A stretch of 31,798 bases of DNA from Hofstenia miamia (GCA_900660155.1 CABFPE010000142.1:937952-969749); one strand, 5' to 3'. Positions 11,826 to 22,915 are shown, counted from the stretch's first letter. Notes: generated by a model from the sequence alone, not told the origin. Program-made: numbers and translations.

Positions 11826-12281
11826 ATCAACTAGTTGAACTTTCAAAAAGCANCTCAAATTACAAACACCTTACAGATGCCACCAACAAAGTTTTTAAAA
11901 TACTTGAAGATAATGGTTATCCGCACAAATTAATCAAACAATATTCAAACACTTTATTTTGCAATAACAAAGAAGACAATAAAATAGAAAAGCATGATAA
12001 AACCAAGATCAATGTATATTTAAAGCTTCCTTATGTATGTAACCAGATTCAAAGTTTAAAAAAGAAAATAACAACTATGAATACAGATTTAAAATGGACA
12101 AAGATTGTTCCTATATTTACATACTATACTAAGAACACAACATCCTAAAATAGGCGAAGCTTTAATCATCAAGCAAACAAAGAAACATCATTTTTCTTTA
12201 TTACATATGTCAGGTGTAGTTGATTGTAAATTTAATAATTCCCAAAAAATTTGTATCTTAAGATATAAATATATATATATA
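11826..12281 (+). pseudogene. Penelope-like element fragment on the plus strand, opposite to its neighbour
   Basis: The plus-strand frame from about 11826 reads FKILEDNGYPHKLIKQ, then YLKLPYVCNQIQSLKKKI, then LKWTKIVPIF. This matches the same RT/endonuclease linker (NGYP, LPYV, KKI) as the minus-strand fragment. After a frame change a possible SGVVDCKFNN (near 12210) recalls the start of the GIY-YIG region. A single N lies at 11853. With 11327-11825 it forms a pair whose 5' sides meet near 11825. It is 5' truncated and frame-broken. The segment 11878-12190 is repeated at 12283-12595. Confidence 0.6.
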
Positions 12282-12282
12282 N

Positions 12283-12595
12283 TGCCACCAACAAAGTTTT
12301 TAAAATACTTGAAGATAATGGTTATCCGCACAAATTAATCAAACAATATTCAAACACTTTATTTTGCAATAACAAAGAAGACAATAAAATAGAAAAGCAT
12401 GATAAAACCAAGATCAATGTATATTTAAAGCTTCCTTATGTATGTAACCAGATTCAAAGTTTAAAAAAGAAAATAACAACTATGAATACAGATTTAAAAT
12501 GGACAAAGATTGTTCCTATATTTACATACTATACTAAGAACACAACATCCTAAAATAGGCGAAGCTTTAATCATCAAGCAAACAAAGAAACATCA
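12283..12595 (+). repeat. 313-bp duplicate of 11878-12190 (Penelope-like fragment)
   Basis: The sequence from tgccaccaacaaag to aagaaacatca repeats 405 bp further on with no difference seen. It begins immediately after a single N (12282) that follows an (AT) run. The perfect copy starting at a gap symbol suggests an assembly join or unmerged allele rather than a biological tandem. A recent tandem duplication is the alternative. Confidence 0.85.
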
Positions 12596-12820
12596 ATTAC
12601 TAAATAAGCAACAAAGCATGATAACATAAATTTATTCTAGTGTGCATGCAGTAATTTTGTATTATTATAGTGTAGTCAATTGTAAATATTTATTTCTCCG
12701 CATATTTGTTACTGATGATGATTTTCAGAATCGAAACCGGTCTATATTTTTCATAGCGTTTAAAAATGAATATTGCAAAGCTCAGTATATTACTTCTAAA
12801 TATATATATATATATATATA
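12596..12820 (+). mobile_element. Probable 3' end of the Penelope-like element
   Basis: Downstream of the duplicate lies gtgtagtcaattgtaaat, similar to gtgtagttgattgtaaat of the first copy. It is followed by ctgatgatgattttcagaat and cgaaaccggtc, a GATGA...GAAACCGGTC arrangement common near the 3' ends of such elements. An (AT) run begins near 12799. Inference from resemblance only. Confidence 0.35.
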
Positions 12821-13112
12821 TAGATTGGTAGTATGTTCTATGGACTCTGAACAAAAATATAGCATACCCTGGCACAAAAATCGACTAATATCTTTGTAAC
12901 GCTACTTTACTTTTATTTTCTATTTAGTTGTAAAACTTTGCTGAACTGTTGGTAATTCAAAAAAATTAATCATGCACTTCAAATTTCTTCTATATTTATT
13001 CTGTTAATAATATATTCTGGAAAAACATTTCAAAAAGTAATTGAATTTACAGTCTAGTGAAGAAACAATTTAGAACTACTAATTGTTATTTTATTATTAC
13101 AGTATGCCATAT

Positions 13113-13431
13113 TACTTATCACTAAGAGATTGTAATACATTACAGTAACGCGTTACATCCAACTCTGTATATATAGTTAGATAGATAGATAGATATAGAT
13201 ATATACATATATATATATATATATANNNNNNNNNNNNNNNNNNNNNNNNNNNNNNNNNNNNNNNNNNNNNNNNNNNNNNNNNNNNNNNNNNNNNNNNNNN
13301 NNNNNNNNNNNNNNNNNNNNNACTTATCACTAAGAGATTGTAATACATTACAGTAACGCGTTACATCCAACTCTGTATATATAGTTAGATAGATAGATAG
13401 ATATAGATATATACATATATATATATATATA
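13113..13431. other. Assembly gap flanked by the same sequence on both sides
   Basis: 96 Ns lie at 13226-13321. About 110 bp before the gap (13113-13225: acttatcactaagagattg..., then GATA and AT repeats) repeats after it (13322-13431) at an offset of 209 bp. This is the picture of two contigs that overlap but were not merged at an (AT)n/(GATA)n microsatellite. The open frames crossing this region are artefacts of the Ns. Confidence 0.9.
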
Positions 13432-14973
13432 CAAATTGGATATATATATATATAAATTTTCGTTAAAGTCATTGCAGATTTTGAAAAATTCCTAGTGGAA
13501 ATAGGGTCAAGCATTTATTTATGTATGCATAACGGAATTTAATATACAGGGTGATTTTTAATTATGCGAAATTGATTTCAAAATTTGTGATATTGATTCA
13601 CTATATTAATAATAAAAATGCAAAAGAATATGAACCGATTTTCATAAAAATATAAAATGGCATAATTCAATCAAATAAATAGGAAAATTAATAATTTTTT
13701 GTAATTTTTCTGTTGTTTCCATGAAACTAGGATTATTTATGATTTTGTGTAATTTGTTAAGAAATGAAACTCAGAATTATAAATAAGCCTGGGTTGAATC
13801 CCAGCCCATGGAAACCCACAAGAGATATAGGTCCAGAGAATTGATAAGGAATAAGACCTACTTAATACAAGTCCGACTATATATATATATATATTTAATA
13901 TATATATATATTAAATATACATTTTAAACATTAGCCAAAGTTCTTCTGAAAATAAAAGTCCGCGCAGTTAGTTTAATTTTGCTAATACCATACCAGCCCA
14001 AGCTCACCAATTCATCCAAACCCATCTCGACCTTTGTATACCCAGCAGCCCCTACATCATAGTGTAACCATGTGGCTTTATTCTTCTTCATCACATTTCA
14101 AACATTTTTCGTTAAGCCAAAATGGGACATCTATGCAAAAATATGCTCCCGTGTCCTCATAAAAAATTTTTAAGTTGTTCCCATATGTTTAGGCGAAATT
14201 GTGGTCATGAAGGCAGCAATTTTGTTTTCTGTAGAAAGACCGCTAATATTCATTGAGGCACGCTGTGCGCAATTTCAGTTGCGACTTCATGCAAAAAACG
14301 CCTCAATGGTTCACTACCTTTGACAGCTTTATAAGGGCAATGAAAGTGGGAAGAATCTTTTGTTGTTTTCAAAATTTAGATATCTCTAGTATTTCGTTTA
14401 TCAAATATATTTTAGAACAATGGAACAGCTAAAACTAAATATTTCGCTTATTTTTTTGAATTTGTTAAAAAAACTCAGCCACTAAAATTGAATTTAATTA
14501 TAAAAATTGTATTAAAAAAATTAAAAAGTATATTTCAAACCTGCTCTTTGTCAAGCATGTTTTAGGATGACAATGGTATTATTCTTTGCTTTCTTTATTA
14601 AATTGCATAAATTAAAATAATGGCTCTTTAGTAAGTTTGAAAATGTAGAACATAATATATTGGTCCGATTTGTATTGGATAAGGGCGAAACTTTCAATTT
14701 TGTAAGGCTGGGATTTTATCCGCCACTTAACATGTTGTGTTGTGTACACAACAAATTTAAAATCCCACGCAACACAACATGGTGTGTTGTGTTGTGTACA
14801 CATCACGCAAGGGCAAGCCTGGAATAAACCGCTTTCGATTTTTAATCCTTTTCAGTATAATAATAATGCAGTAATATATTTACAATAACTACACTAAATA
14901 ATTTCATATTGCATGCACTTTTAAAATAAATTTAATTTTAGCATGTTTTATTCAATGATATCCATTGTAAGTG
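13431..14973. repeat. Dispersed repeat family A, copy 1
   Basis: A 1543-bp sequence repeated at 22961-24503 at a constant offset of 9530 bp. I saw no difference in the stretches compared, including the internal (AT) runs near 13881. It begins acaaattggatat directly after an (AT) run. It ends atccattgtaagtg directly before another. The reverse complement of the right end, cttacaatggatat, resembles the left end, tacaaattggatat, with one indel. That may be a short terminal inverted repeat at a TA target, but it is weak. No frame longer than about 64 codons exists, so it is non-coding and non-autonomous. The family is unknown. Confidence 0.85.
14709..14794. repeat. Nested stem-loops inside family A copy 1
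   Basis: tgggatttta (14709-14718) pairs with taaaatccca (14758-14767). Between them is the 16-bp palindrome tgttgtgtacacaaca (14738-14753). Then caacacaaca (14770-14779) pairs with tgttgtgttg (14785-14794) over a 5-nt loop. The same structure is present in copy 2 at 24239-24324. Confidence 0.85.
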
Positions 14974-14985
14974 TATATATATATA

Positions 14986-15020
<35 letters not shown>
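14974..15020. repeat. (AT)n microsatellite at the right border of family A copy 1
   Basis: TA run with one phase change, starting at the base where the two family A copies stop matching. Confidence 0.9.
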
Positions 15021-15023
<3 letters not shown>

Positions 15024-15424
15024 ACAGGCAAAACAAGCTAGAATATCCTCTTGGTACACAAATTAAATCAATGTTTGCACAGACAATTAATTGTACTTGA
15101 TCTATAAATTTGACACACTGACAGGTGCAATTAACCTGTGTGACATTGTGAGTGGCGATCAACAAACCTTAGTAGGTGTAATCAGGTGTAACAACATGTC
15201 AGGGTATCAATTACTTATTCATGTAATGCAGAAAAATAGTAAAATATTCAAGCGACTGGTGGCAGGTCAAGATGAGGATTGATTTTTATCAAATTTTGCA
15301 GACATGTTAGTAATACCAATTACCAACTTTTACAACTGCGAGCTAATAAAAATTTAAAAAAAAGATTTTTATTCCACTCTACAAATCATTCATCCCATTT
15401 TAATCTATAGACTACTGGAAATCG

Positions 15425-15440
15425 GTGTAACTAGTTACAC
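15425..15440. repeat. 16-bp perfect palindrome
   Basis: gtgtaactagttacac is its own reverse complement. It lies 24 bp before the 36-bp tandem duplication. Confidence 0.85.
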
Positions 15441-15464
15441 TATTAATTGATCTATTTGGTTTGT

Positions 15465-15536
15465 GAACAACCACAAATAAAGAGTGAAATTTTCCTGTTT
15501 GAACAACCACAAATAAAGAGTGAAATTTTCCTGTTG
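15465..15536. repeat. 36-bp tandem duplication
   Basis: The unit begins gaacaaccacaaataaag and ends aaattttcctgttt. It is present twice at 15465 and 15501, the second copy differing only at the last base. The length is a multiple of three, so the open frames on both strands stay open through it. Confidence 0.9.
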
Positions 15537-16079
15537 TACCACTTCATCTTGGCAAAATCTAAGTGCGGGTGTTTTCCAAAGAACCACGGTGGGTACATTG
15601 CTTTTTATTATATTTGTTGGTACCCTTATATAAATGACCAAACAGAATAACATTCGTTGATGACACTGCTGCATTTATTCTGTTTATAAATTAGTAAACT
15701 AGCTTAAGATGGGAAAGAACTCCCTACCAAATGATCAAGTGTCTCATCAGAGAAATGACTGATTCTGCTCAAGATAACAATCCCATATTTGGCAAACACA
15801 AATTAATTACAACATTGAATTCAATCACATGCAGAGACTGTCAAAATAAACTTGAAATTCATGCTGCTAACTCCGGTAATTGGTAACCAAGAATTTTTAA
15901 CACACTTAACACAAATTAATCAACCATCTTCACAAACTTCTTCCTCAATTTGAAATTTGGTTATTGTTCTTAACAATTAATTAGTAAAATTAACTTTATT
16001 AATTTTAAAACAGATAATAAACTACAGTATATTAAACTTATTTCTAACATCCTTTCTTTTGATACTTCATATCAATCAG

Positions 16080-16660
16080 TGTTCCCATTATTTCCTCTTT
16101 ATCTACCACCTGACCTCCGTGCTTCTATCGCCTTACTCATCTGCATGTTGAAGTTCCACAGCATCTTAGCCTTCTTGTTCTCTATGACTCTCTGCGACTA
16201 CCACTTGTCTCCTGCTTCTAGCTCATGCTGCCTAATACTGAAATTCGAATGTACTTTAAGTCCCACAATGTCCTGACTGAACTTATATTCATTCTCACAC
16301 CCTGCTATCAGATGATCTACTGTCTCCAACTCTTTTTCAGATAGCCTGTATTTGTCCCTTAGCTTATTCTATTCCACCTAGATATTCCTGCAAAGTACCT
16401 CAAAGCGGGCATTGCCCACGTGTTTATTGTTCAGACTATTCAATGCTGACTTTTGTAGTACCTTCCTTGCCGTTCTCTTGTACAATTTTCTCAGTTTTGC
16501 CTTCATTTCTTTGGATTTCTATCACTTGGACCATTCCTTGACCTCCTCAATTTTAGCCTCATTGCTTGTACTCAAGCCATCTCTCTCGGTGAATTTGTCC
16601 CTCTGTATTGTTACTGGTGCACACTTTCCAGACTCTCAATTTGCTTTATGAGTAAAATAT
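16080..16660 (-). pseudogene. LINE fragment: C-terminal zinc-finger/restriction-like endonuclease region, degenerate
   Basis: On the minus strand the frame contains ELETVDHLIAGCENEYK (about 16333-16283) and then ENKKAKMLWNFNMQMSK followed by AIEARR (about 16177-16113). The pattern ETVxHLxxGC, then ENxxxKxLWxFxxQxxxxIExRRPDI is what I know from the C-terminal zinc-finger and restriction-like endonuclease region of non-LTR elements such as R2/NeSL-type. The family RRPDIVVVDKE step is broken here. After EARR the frame runs to a stop, and VVDKEE (16109-16092) continues in another frame, so the PD pair is deleted. Several further stops occur upstream (16380-16660). The upstream reverse transcriptase is absent. 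Subfamily not determined. Confidence 0.65.
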
Positions 16661-18971
16661 GGGTTTACCCTTTTGTGAAAAGAAAGTTTTTAAAATTCTC
16701 TGAAATTTGTTTTTACAAAAGTGTAAGCATATCGAGGTAAAACAAATATTTTGCATCGTCACTAATTGCTTTCATTTATTTTAATGATTTGAATTGATTC
16801 AAAATTCGTTCATTAATTCTCATTATCATTTAATACATGAAACCATACCATCCGGCAAACAGTGACAGCAGACACATTAATCAAATTCATGTAAAGCCGC
16901 TCTCTGTTTAAAGATTGAAGAAATCTAGATACTGTCAGTATTTTTTCTAGAGATGTTAAATTCTCTTTGCCTACTTAATACTATTATCTAATTGAGAATA
17001 CTTGCTACTAATATTTTAGTAAATTTCGTTTCTATCATAATTAGGGATTTTTTTTTTCATGACCTGAATTTTGTATTTCGGATTTAGATGAATTTGGATT
17101 TCTTTGTCAAATCAAAATGTATTCTGAATCGATCAAAATTATGCACTGAATCAGGCTTGGGTTAAATCTCAAAACATATGTTAGAACTTTTTGCATGTAT
17201 AATAATAATACAAGACTTAAATTAACCAAAAATAAGATTAAAATATTTAAAAAATGAATTATTTATAAAAAGATCTGAATTGTCTACATTGTGGGGAAAT
17301 ACGAGAAATGTACAATAGATAATGATATAAATATATTTCAAAAGTTATTGGAAATACGTGTTTACAGAACCGATTGCGCAAAGTAGAAATAACTTATAAA
17401 ACTTTTTCGATGGAAGATACTAGTGCAACAAAGCTGTTAACCAAAGTAACTGTTCTTGGACATTTTTCAGTTCGAGAATTGTAAAAACTCAATTTCGGAA
17501 ATTTTTTTGAATTTCAGCGATGAAATTTAAATACTATAGGGTGCCTCGATTCTACCCGAGCCAAACTTAAAGACTGAACTCTGAGAGAAATACATTATCA
17601 TAAAAATATTTAAGTTTATTTTGATTGCTACCCAAGCGTAAATATCCTATGGAGAAACTAAGAAGTGGTTTTGAACATTGAAGTTTTGTGAAGAAAAAAA
17701 ATTTAAGCATTTATGCTTTGAATTGTGTTAGCACTTGAAGCTCAAAGTTTTTTGCTAAACTGAGTGTTATTGTATCTTGTAAGGATAAACGCCGTTTCCT
17801 TAGATGTTAGTAAATTGTCGAATTAAAATTTTAAATCGTAGTGAGTATTCAATTAACAGAAATTTAAGACTGACCAATTAGATTTGCGCTCAGTGTTGGC
17901 TGTGCGTCAGTATTGAAAAGTACGGTTTCAGGTAATCCTTCTTTCTCCTTATTGTTATCGATTAAGCCCAAAATTTTGGTACGCTCACTTAAAAAAATGG
18001 GCTTTTGCTTGTGCGCTTAAATATTTAAATGTAATTATTACAAATTTTATATTATTTTTGAACTCTTTAATAGTCAATAACATTAAAATCGTCAATTAAT
18101 TTTTAAAATTTCATTCTTAATTAATTCACATTTCATAAAATATATGCAAGTTTAATTTGGATGGGCATAAAAATATCTAACAAGAGCTTAACAACTCATA
18201 AATTTTGTTTATTTTAGTGGTTATTTTTATTTTTTGATGTTTTAATTATCTCTAATTAATAAAGTGTGGTATAATAAATAAAAAAATATTTGTTTTGTAT
18301 GAACATTTATAAAAATGTGAAAATGAACTATATAATTAAAAGCTGTAATCCGAATTATGAAAGAATCTTGAAACGAAAAAAACATATTGGAGGGCTAATG
18401 TATATTTTGAATATTATTAAATAACTTGGCTAATTATTAAACGAAATCTGCAGTAACAGCAAATTTAAAGGAGAAGCGACCCTTCAAAATTTTCTATAAC
18501 TAAATATGTAAACAACTATACATCATCACAAATTTATTAATTAAAATAAAAATTTTTCATTAAAATTTACACCTACAAACAACGGGAATTTTAAAATCGT
18601 AGCTCTTTCATCTCTAACTAATTCAGAACACCCACTGCGACAAAAATGTGCGTACTCGAAACTCTGACTTCTAGTAATAGCTCCATTGAAACATTTAAAT
18701 TTAATGCTAATTGAATGTGAAAATTGAATTGAACATGTTTTTGATGACTATAATAACTTTTAAATCTAAGATGTTACTTTTTCAGCCACTACACAATTTT
18801 AGTTGATGCACTTTATCATTTTATAACATCAAATAATACCGCTATCTTAAATCTTATCACTAAGCTTTCACAAAAGTATAAATTTCATGTACATGTACAC
18901 ATGGTTTACAAACGATTTTTGCATTTAAAAATAGAATTAATGCACTCTTTCTATTTCAAGGACTTCAACTA
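16661..18971. other. AT-rich DNA downstream of the transporter gene
   Basis: This includes the expected 3' untranslated region of the minus-strand transporter gene, just below 18972. Candidate minus-strand polyadenylation hexamers occur (for example AATAAA read from tttatt near 18530), but none is decisive. No other exon or element recognised. Confidence 0.5.
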
Positions 18972-19995
18972 CTATGAAGTAAATACATAATGTTTAGAAA
19001 ATAGAAATTTGGCTCTAGCCAAAACAATGAATTGTAAAATTGATAAGATCTGTCCAAGACAAATAATAAAGAAAAGACTCCAGGTATACCCAACTACTTC
19101 TCTTCCAATACCAATAAAAACAAAGTTGCCGACAATGTGGCCGAGAGTGAATACAATAGACATGATTGGTCCAAGAACTGATCGAATTGACTTGATTTCA
19201 TGATCGGGAAACTTATGAATGCAGAACATATCAACAATAGCATACAAAACTGATCCTGCTGCTCCTCTTGGAATGTTCAACAAAAGCATTATGATGATAA
19301 TAGAAGGAAAGGGGGAGACCCAGTTTGTTGTTGACAGAAGGTATAGTAAAATCATCGTTGTTGAATATTGAAAGATTCCCAGGGATAGTATTTGGAAGGC
19401 GTACCCTCGGACTGTCAGAAACGCCGCAAGCAAGCTGGAAGGGACTAAGGCTGCACAAGCAATCATGTATGTTAATTCAACTTGGAACTCTGTACTTTTC
19501 CAGTCGCTTTTCATTATGTCCGCAAGGGTTCCTTCCACATAAGCAATGTTTGCATTAAAGTATATAGTAACTCCGAAAAATAAGATAATTTCAGGAGAAC
19601 CCAAAATATTCTTGTACAATTCCAATTTTTTTTCTTCCTTAATTGCCTCTTCTGGTTTGTCCTCGCCAAGAGATTCGTCTTCATTTTTTGGAAGAAGTTT
19701 ATAAAGAGTACATGAAATAATCATTACTGCACTCTGCACAATAAATATAACCAAAAATACACCTTTATATGAAGTCATATCCGAGATTTTCAAACCTAAA
19801 TAGGGTCCTATAGATAAACCAACATAGAGAAATGTAATGAAAAAAGTCACGGACTTAGCTCCAACGTCTCCAAATAACTTGATTAGTAAGGAATAGTACG
19901 TGCTAACCATGCAGCCATGAGCGCAACCATTTACAAAGCGATTAGTACAATTGATAATGAAGTATATGACTGGATTTTGAAAATAGTCGCCAATG
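18972..19995 (-). CDS. MFS transporter, SLC18B1-like, second (last) coding exon
   Basis: A 1024-nt exon encoding the last 340 residues of a 434-residue protein, ending in TAG (18974-18972). The acceptor on the minus strand is cattttag followed by C at 19995. That C completes the glycine codon begun in the first coding exon. The reading continues IGDYFQNPVIYFIINCTNRF without a stop into the 312-codon open frame. Major facilitator proteins carry solutes across membranes on twelve helices, and SLC18B1 relatives are vesicular polyamine/amine exchangers. Visible here are helices 4-6, the GLSIGPYLG stretch (residues 153-161, resembling MFS antiporter motif C), a charged central loop (about 197-222, rich in E and K) and six hydrophobic helices in the C-terminal half. 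Substrate is not shown by the sequence. A more general MFS assignment is the alternative. Confidence 0.85.
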
Positions 19996-21313
19996 CTAAA
20001 ATGTATGGTAGTAATTAACGTAATTGCAAAACGCTCATTTGATTGAAAGACGTTAATACAACACTGATATTATCAATTTTCTTCATGCAGATGCTACATT
20101 TAAGAGCTCTTCCAAAACTATCTCTATGGCTTTTTCAATTACCATAGAAACCCTTCTAAAAAATTATGAAAATATATGCACAATATTTTCTCGAAAAGTC
20201 TTTCAACATTCTAATTTGCATCTACGTGTGACTGTGTAATACAAATTTAAAATTTAAATTTGATTTTAATTAAACTTAAATGCTAAAAGTAGTTTTACTT
20301 GATTATCTAATGTGTCAAAAATAAATTAGTTATTGACTTTTCGTCTGTTAATAAATAAGAGAAGAATTTAGAGCGTTACTGATGTCCAAAACCATAAAAT
20401 CATATTTTCTAAAATTTTCTGCATTCCGCAAGGCACCCTCAACGTGTTAATAATTAAACATTGTCTACGCCTCCTAATTATTAGTTTCAAATTTGATTCA
20501 TCAAAAAATTGTATGTGCTTCTATTTCACCTTAGCAAGAACTAGTACAGATATTGAAGCCCTACCGATGTTGGCCATAAAATAAATTTTTAAGACTTTAG
20601 AAGATTGCTTATTGTTCTAATGATAAAATCATTTAATAATTAAAGCTAAACTATTCTCTTTCTAATTGATTCTTTGTTGGCACAAGAACATAGAACTGCA
20701 ATTCGCCTTACCACCATAACTTGAAGTAAGACTATCATCTGCAATATGTTTAGGTAAAATCAATTATATTGTCTTCTTAAAGAAATATAGGATTTATACA
20801 TTGGTTTGGTGCATATGCTTTTCATTTTTGTAATTTAACTATTGTTGCTTATAATGTATTGCCATGAACCATGTATTAACAAATGCATTGACCAATCCAA
20901 AAACATAAACTATTTTCATCACTTAATGAGTTATCATGACTTCATCATGCTGAAAATAACTACCATTGGACATTTCCGCCATCTATCCGGCAAAGCATGA
21001 ATAACCTAATTGAAGAATTAAACCAGTTCTTCCGGATAACTATCACATTCGCTGAAGAATACTAGATCGTTTCTTTAAAAGCTGACTTGCATTAGATTAA
21101 GCAGGTAGTCAATTATTAGCGATAAACCATGTGATTGTTAGGGTATTGTAAAACAGCGAATTTTTTAATGGTCTGGCATTAACATGAAAAAATAGAATTC
21201 AAATTTACTAGTGCAAAAATCAGTGCAGGTTCTATTTAATAATAAATGCTTTACAAAAAAATAAGAGAAGATATTGTTGGTTAGATAAAAAACGAAAAGT
21301 CTTTTACACCAAT

Positions 21314-21349
<36 letters not shown>

Positions 21350-21843
21350 TGTGAATTATTGCCCATGATGTTAAGCAAAGCAAAGCTTAAATAATAACAA
21401 ACATAACTATTTGGAAATTTGGGCTGCTGGTAAAATATTTTAGGACTTTTAAATCCTGAAAGTTGTACTACTACATTGTCTTACAGTATGAAGGCCTGAT
21501 ATGAATAATGGATTCGGAATTTACCCAGAACGTATCTTAATGCACCACTTTTCTTTAGGAATGCTTCAAATCCAATTTCAAAATTATAATGGTAAATTGA
21601 TAATTTATGATTTATTCTATAAAAATTCTGTTATCTCGGTTAAGGTCCAGCATAAAAAATTTGTCGTATCTGCTTTTTTGACTGGTAATGGGTATTTTAA
21701 TTTTTGGGTTTTAAAATATATTATTGTCAAGTGGAATGATCTATTTCCATAGGGCAATTTAGTAGTAAAAACTAATACGAACAATATTGTAAGCTGTTTT
21801 TAACTATTGCTTTATTGTGTATATGTAATAGAAATATGCTTAC
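19996..21843 (-). other. Intron of the MFS transporter gene, 1848 bp
   Basis: The donor is GTAAGC on the minus strand (21843-21838), preceded by ttgg. The acceptor is cattttag (ending 19996). It is a phase-2 intron: GG from exon 1 plus C from exon 2. It contains an (AT)n run at 21316-21346 and only chance open frames (for example 21501-21752). No transposon termini were recognised within it. Confidence 0.8.
21316..21346. repeat. (AT)n microsatellite within the intron
   Basis: Uninterrupted AT run of about 31 bp inside the transporter intron. Confidence 0.95.
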
Positions 21844-22124
21844 CCAAACCCAAGCATTGAAAGTCCAGAAATTAGAGTTCCACTTGCAAAAATGAAGAAT
21901 AAGTGGGATTTGACATCAACATATCCCAAAACTAATGATATAGCAATCTGTCCAATTGGAAACATTGCCAATGTTATACCAATACTAAGGTAACTTGCAC
22001 TGTGTTGCAGTCTTGCTTGATGAGGAAAGATAGGGCCAATAACTGATTCGTTTACTCCTTCCAACGCATAAATTATGAAAAGTATACTCAGCAATAAGCC
22101 AGAAATTATGTTAAATTTTCGCAT
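21844..22124 (-). CDS. MFS transporter, SLC18B1-like, first coding exon
   Basis: The exon gives residues 1-93 plus two bases of glycine 94. ATG lies at 22124-22122 and begins MRKFNIISGLLLS. A good acceptor, cttctcttgtag, ends at 22138, so the exon probably starts at 22137 after a non-coding first exon. The frame extends upstream to 22175 but without an ATG. It encodes helix 1 (about 6-24), the SVIGPIFPHQA loop that resembles the SILGPFFP region of SLC18B1 proteins, helix 2 (45-67), GYVDVKSH (67-74, in the position of MFS motif A with D70) and helix 3 (75-93). The donor at 21843 is GTAAGC. With the second exon the product is 434 residues, close to the usual length of this family, with no internal stop, so the gene looks intact. 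Confidence 0.82.
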
Positions 22125-22137
22125 TGCTTTTGAAGTA

Positions 22138-22915
22138 CTACAAGAGAAGTTAAGCTTACCGGATGCAAATTTCAAATGAACCGGAAATGTATTTGGCAGT
22201 TAAAATTGAAATGAAAATATTAAAGCATACATTTCAAATGAATATATATATATATCTGCAAATTTCGATTTCAGTGTACCGATCACGAGGTAAGTTAAAA
22301 ATCTCTTCATACAGAGAGTGAGTTATGAATCCACAAAGACTAAAAAAAACCAAAAAAATGTTATTGGTAAAAATGTAAGCACTACTCAAAGACATATACA
22401 AAAATTAAATTAAAAAAATTTTTTAAATCTTTTCGCGATAATAATTATGAGAAATTGGAAAATGATAAATTGAAGATACTTGTAAGTAATAATAGAAACA
22501 ATGAGATCTTTTATAAAAACAAAATTAAATTATTTGAAAATTATCTTATTCATTATCATGTTTAAAATATGGCATTTACTGAGCTCGGCGAGGGGAGAGA
22601 ATAAAATTTACCCTCCACAGAGTTAGATGAGAAAAATTGGTGCAGTTTGGTTACATTTTTACACTCAACTATTATGTCTCAAATTAAGAGGTCCGTAATT
22701 GATGTAAAGTGTTTCAACAAACATTCATGTCGTAACAGTTGACGTCAGAGTACTACAGATCTATGAAATTTTCAGTGCTTTCTTACATTCCCAAGGGCAC
22801 CATTCATTCTCGTTTTTAAAAATTGCCCGGCCACTATTCCATTGAGTCATCCCCTTTACTTTACGCACGTCAAGCCTCAATGGGTTTGTCTGGTCTATCT
22901 ATCTACATATCTAGT

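Larger units (their letters stand above)
15021..16079. other. Intergenic DNA with a small tandem duplication and a palindrome
   Basis: No gene could be supported. Short open frames at 15091-15282 and 15447-15650 have no recognisable domain. The stretch contains the 16-bp palindrome at 15425-15440 and a 36-bp duplication at 15465-15536, listed separately. Confidence 0.5.

Noticed and set aside
13112..13514. Open frames of 78 and 124 codons on the minus strand
   Set aside because: They run through the 96-N gap and AT/GATA microsatellites, giving YIYIY repeats. They are artefacts.
13547..13560. acagggtgattttt as a mariner-type terminal repeat
   Set aside because: No matching inverted copy was found at a plausible distance.
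13794..13806. gggttgaatccca as a tRNA or SINE B-box
   Set aside because: It lacks the invariant C of GGTTCGAAT, and there is no A-box or cloverleaf at the expected distance.
14612..14806. 64-codon minus-strand frame, identical at 24142-24336
   Set aside because: Identity is explained by the repeat itself. The frame crosses the stem-loop cluster and shows no domain.
15435..15674. Overlapping open frames of 79 and 67 codons on opposite strands
   Set aside because: No recognisable domain. The frames are kept open partly by the 36-bp duplication.
19009..19558. Open frames overlapping the transporter exon (19009-19203, 19231-19458, 19325-19558)
   Set aside because: Shadow frames of the well-supported minus-strand transporter exon.
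22125..22175. Extension of the transporter N-terminus upstream to 22175
   Set aside because: The upstream codon is TTG, not ATG. A good splice acceptor (cttctcttgtag) ends at 22138 and the first ATG is at 22124.
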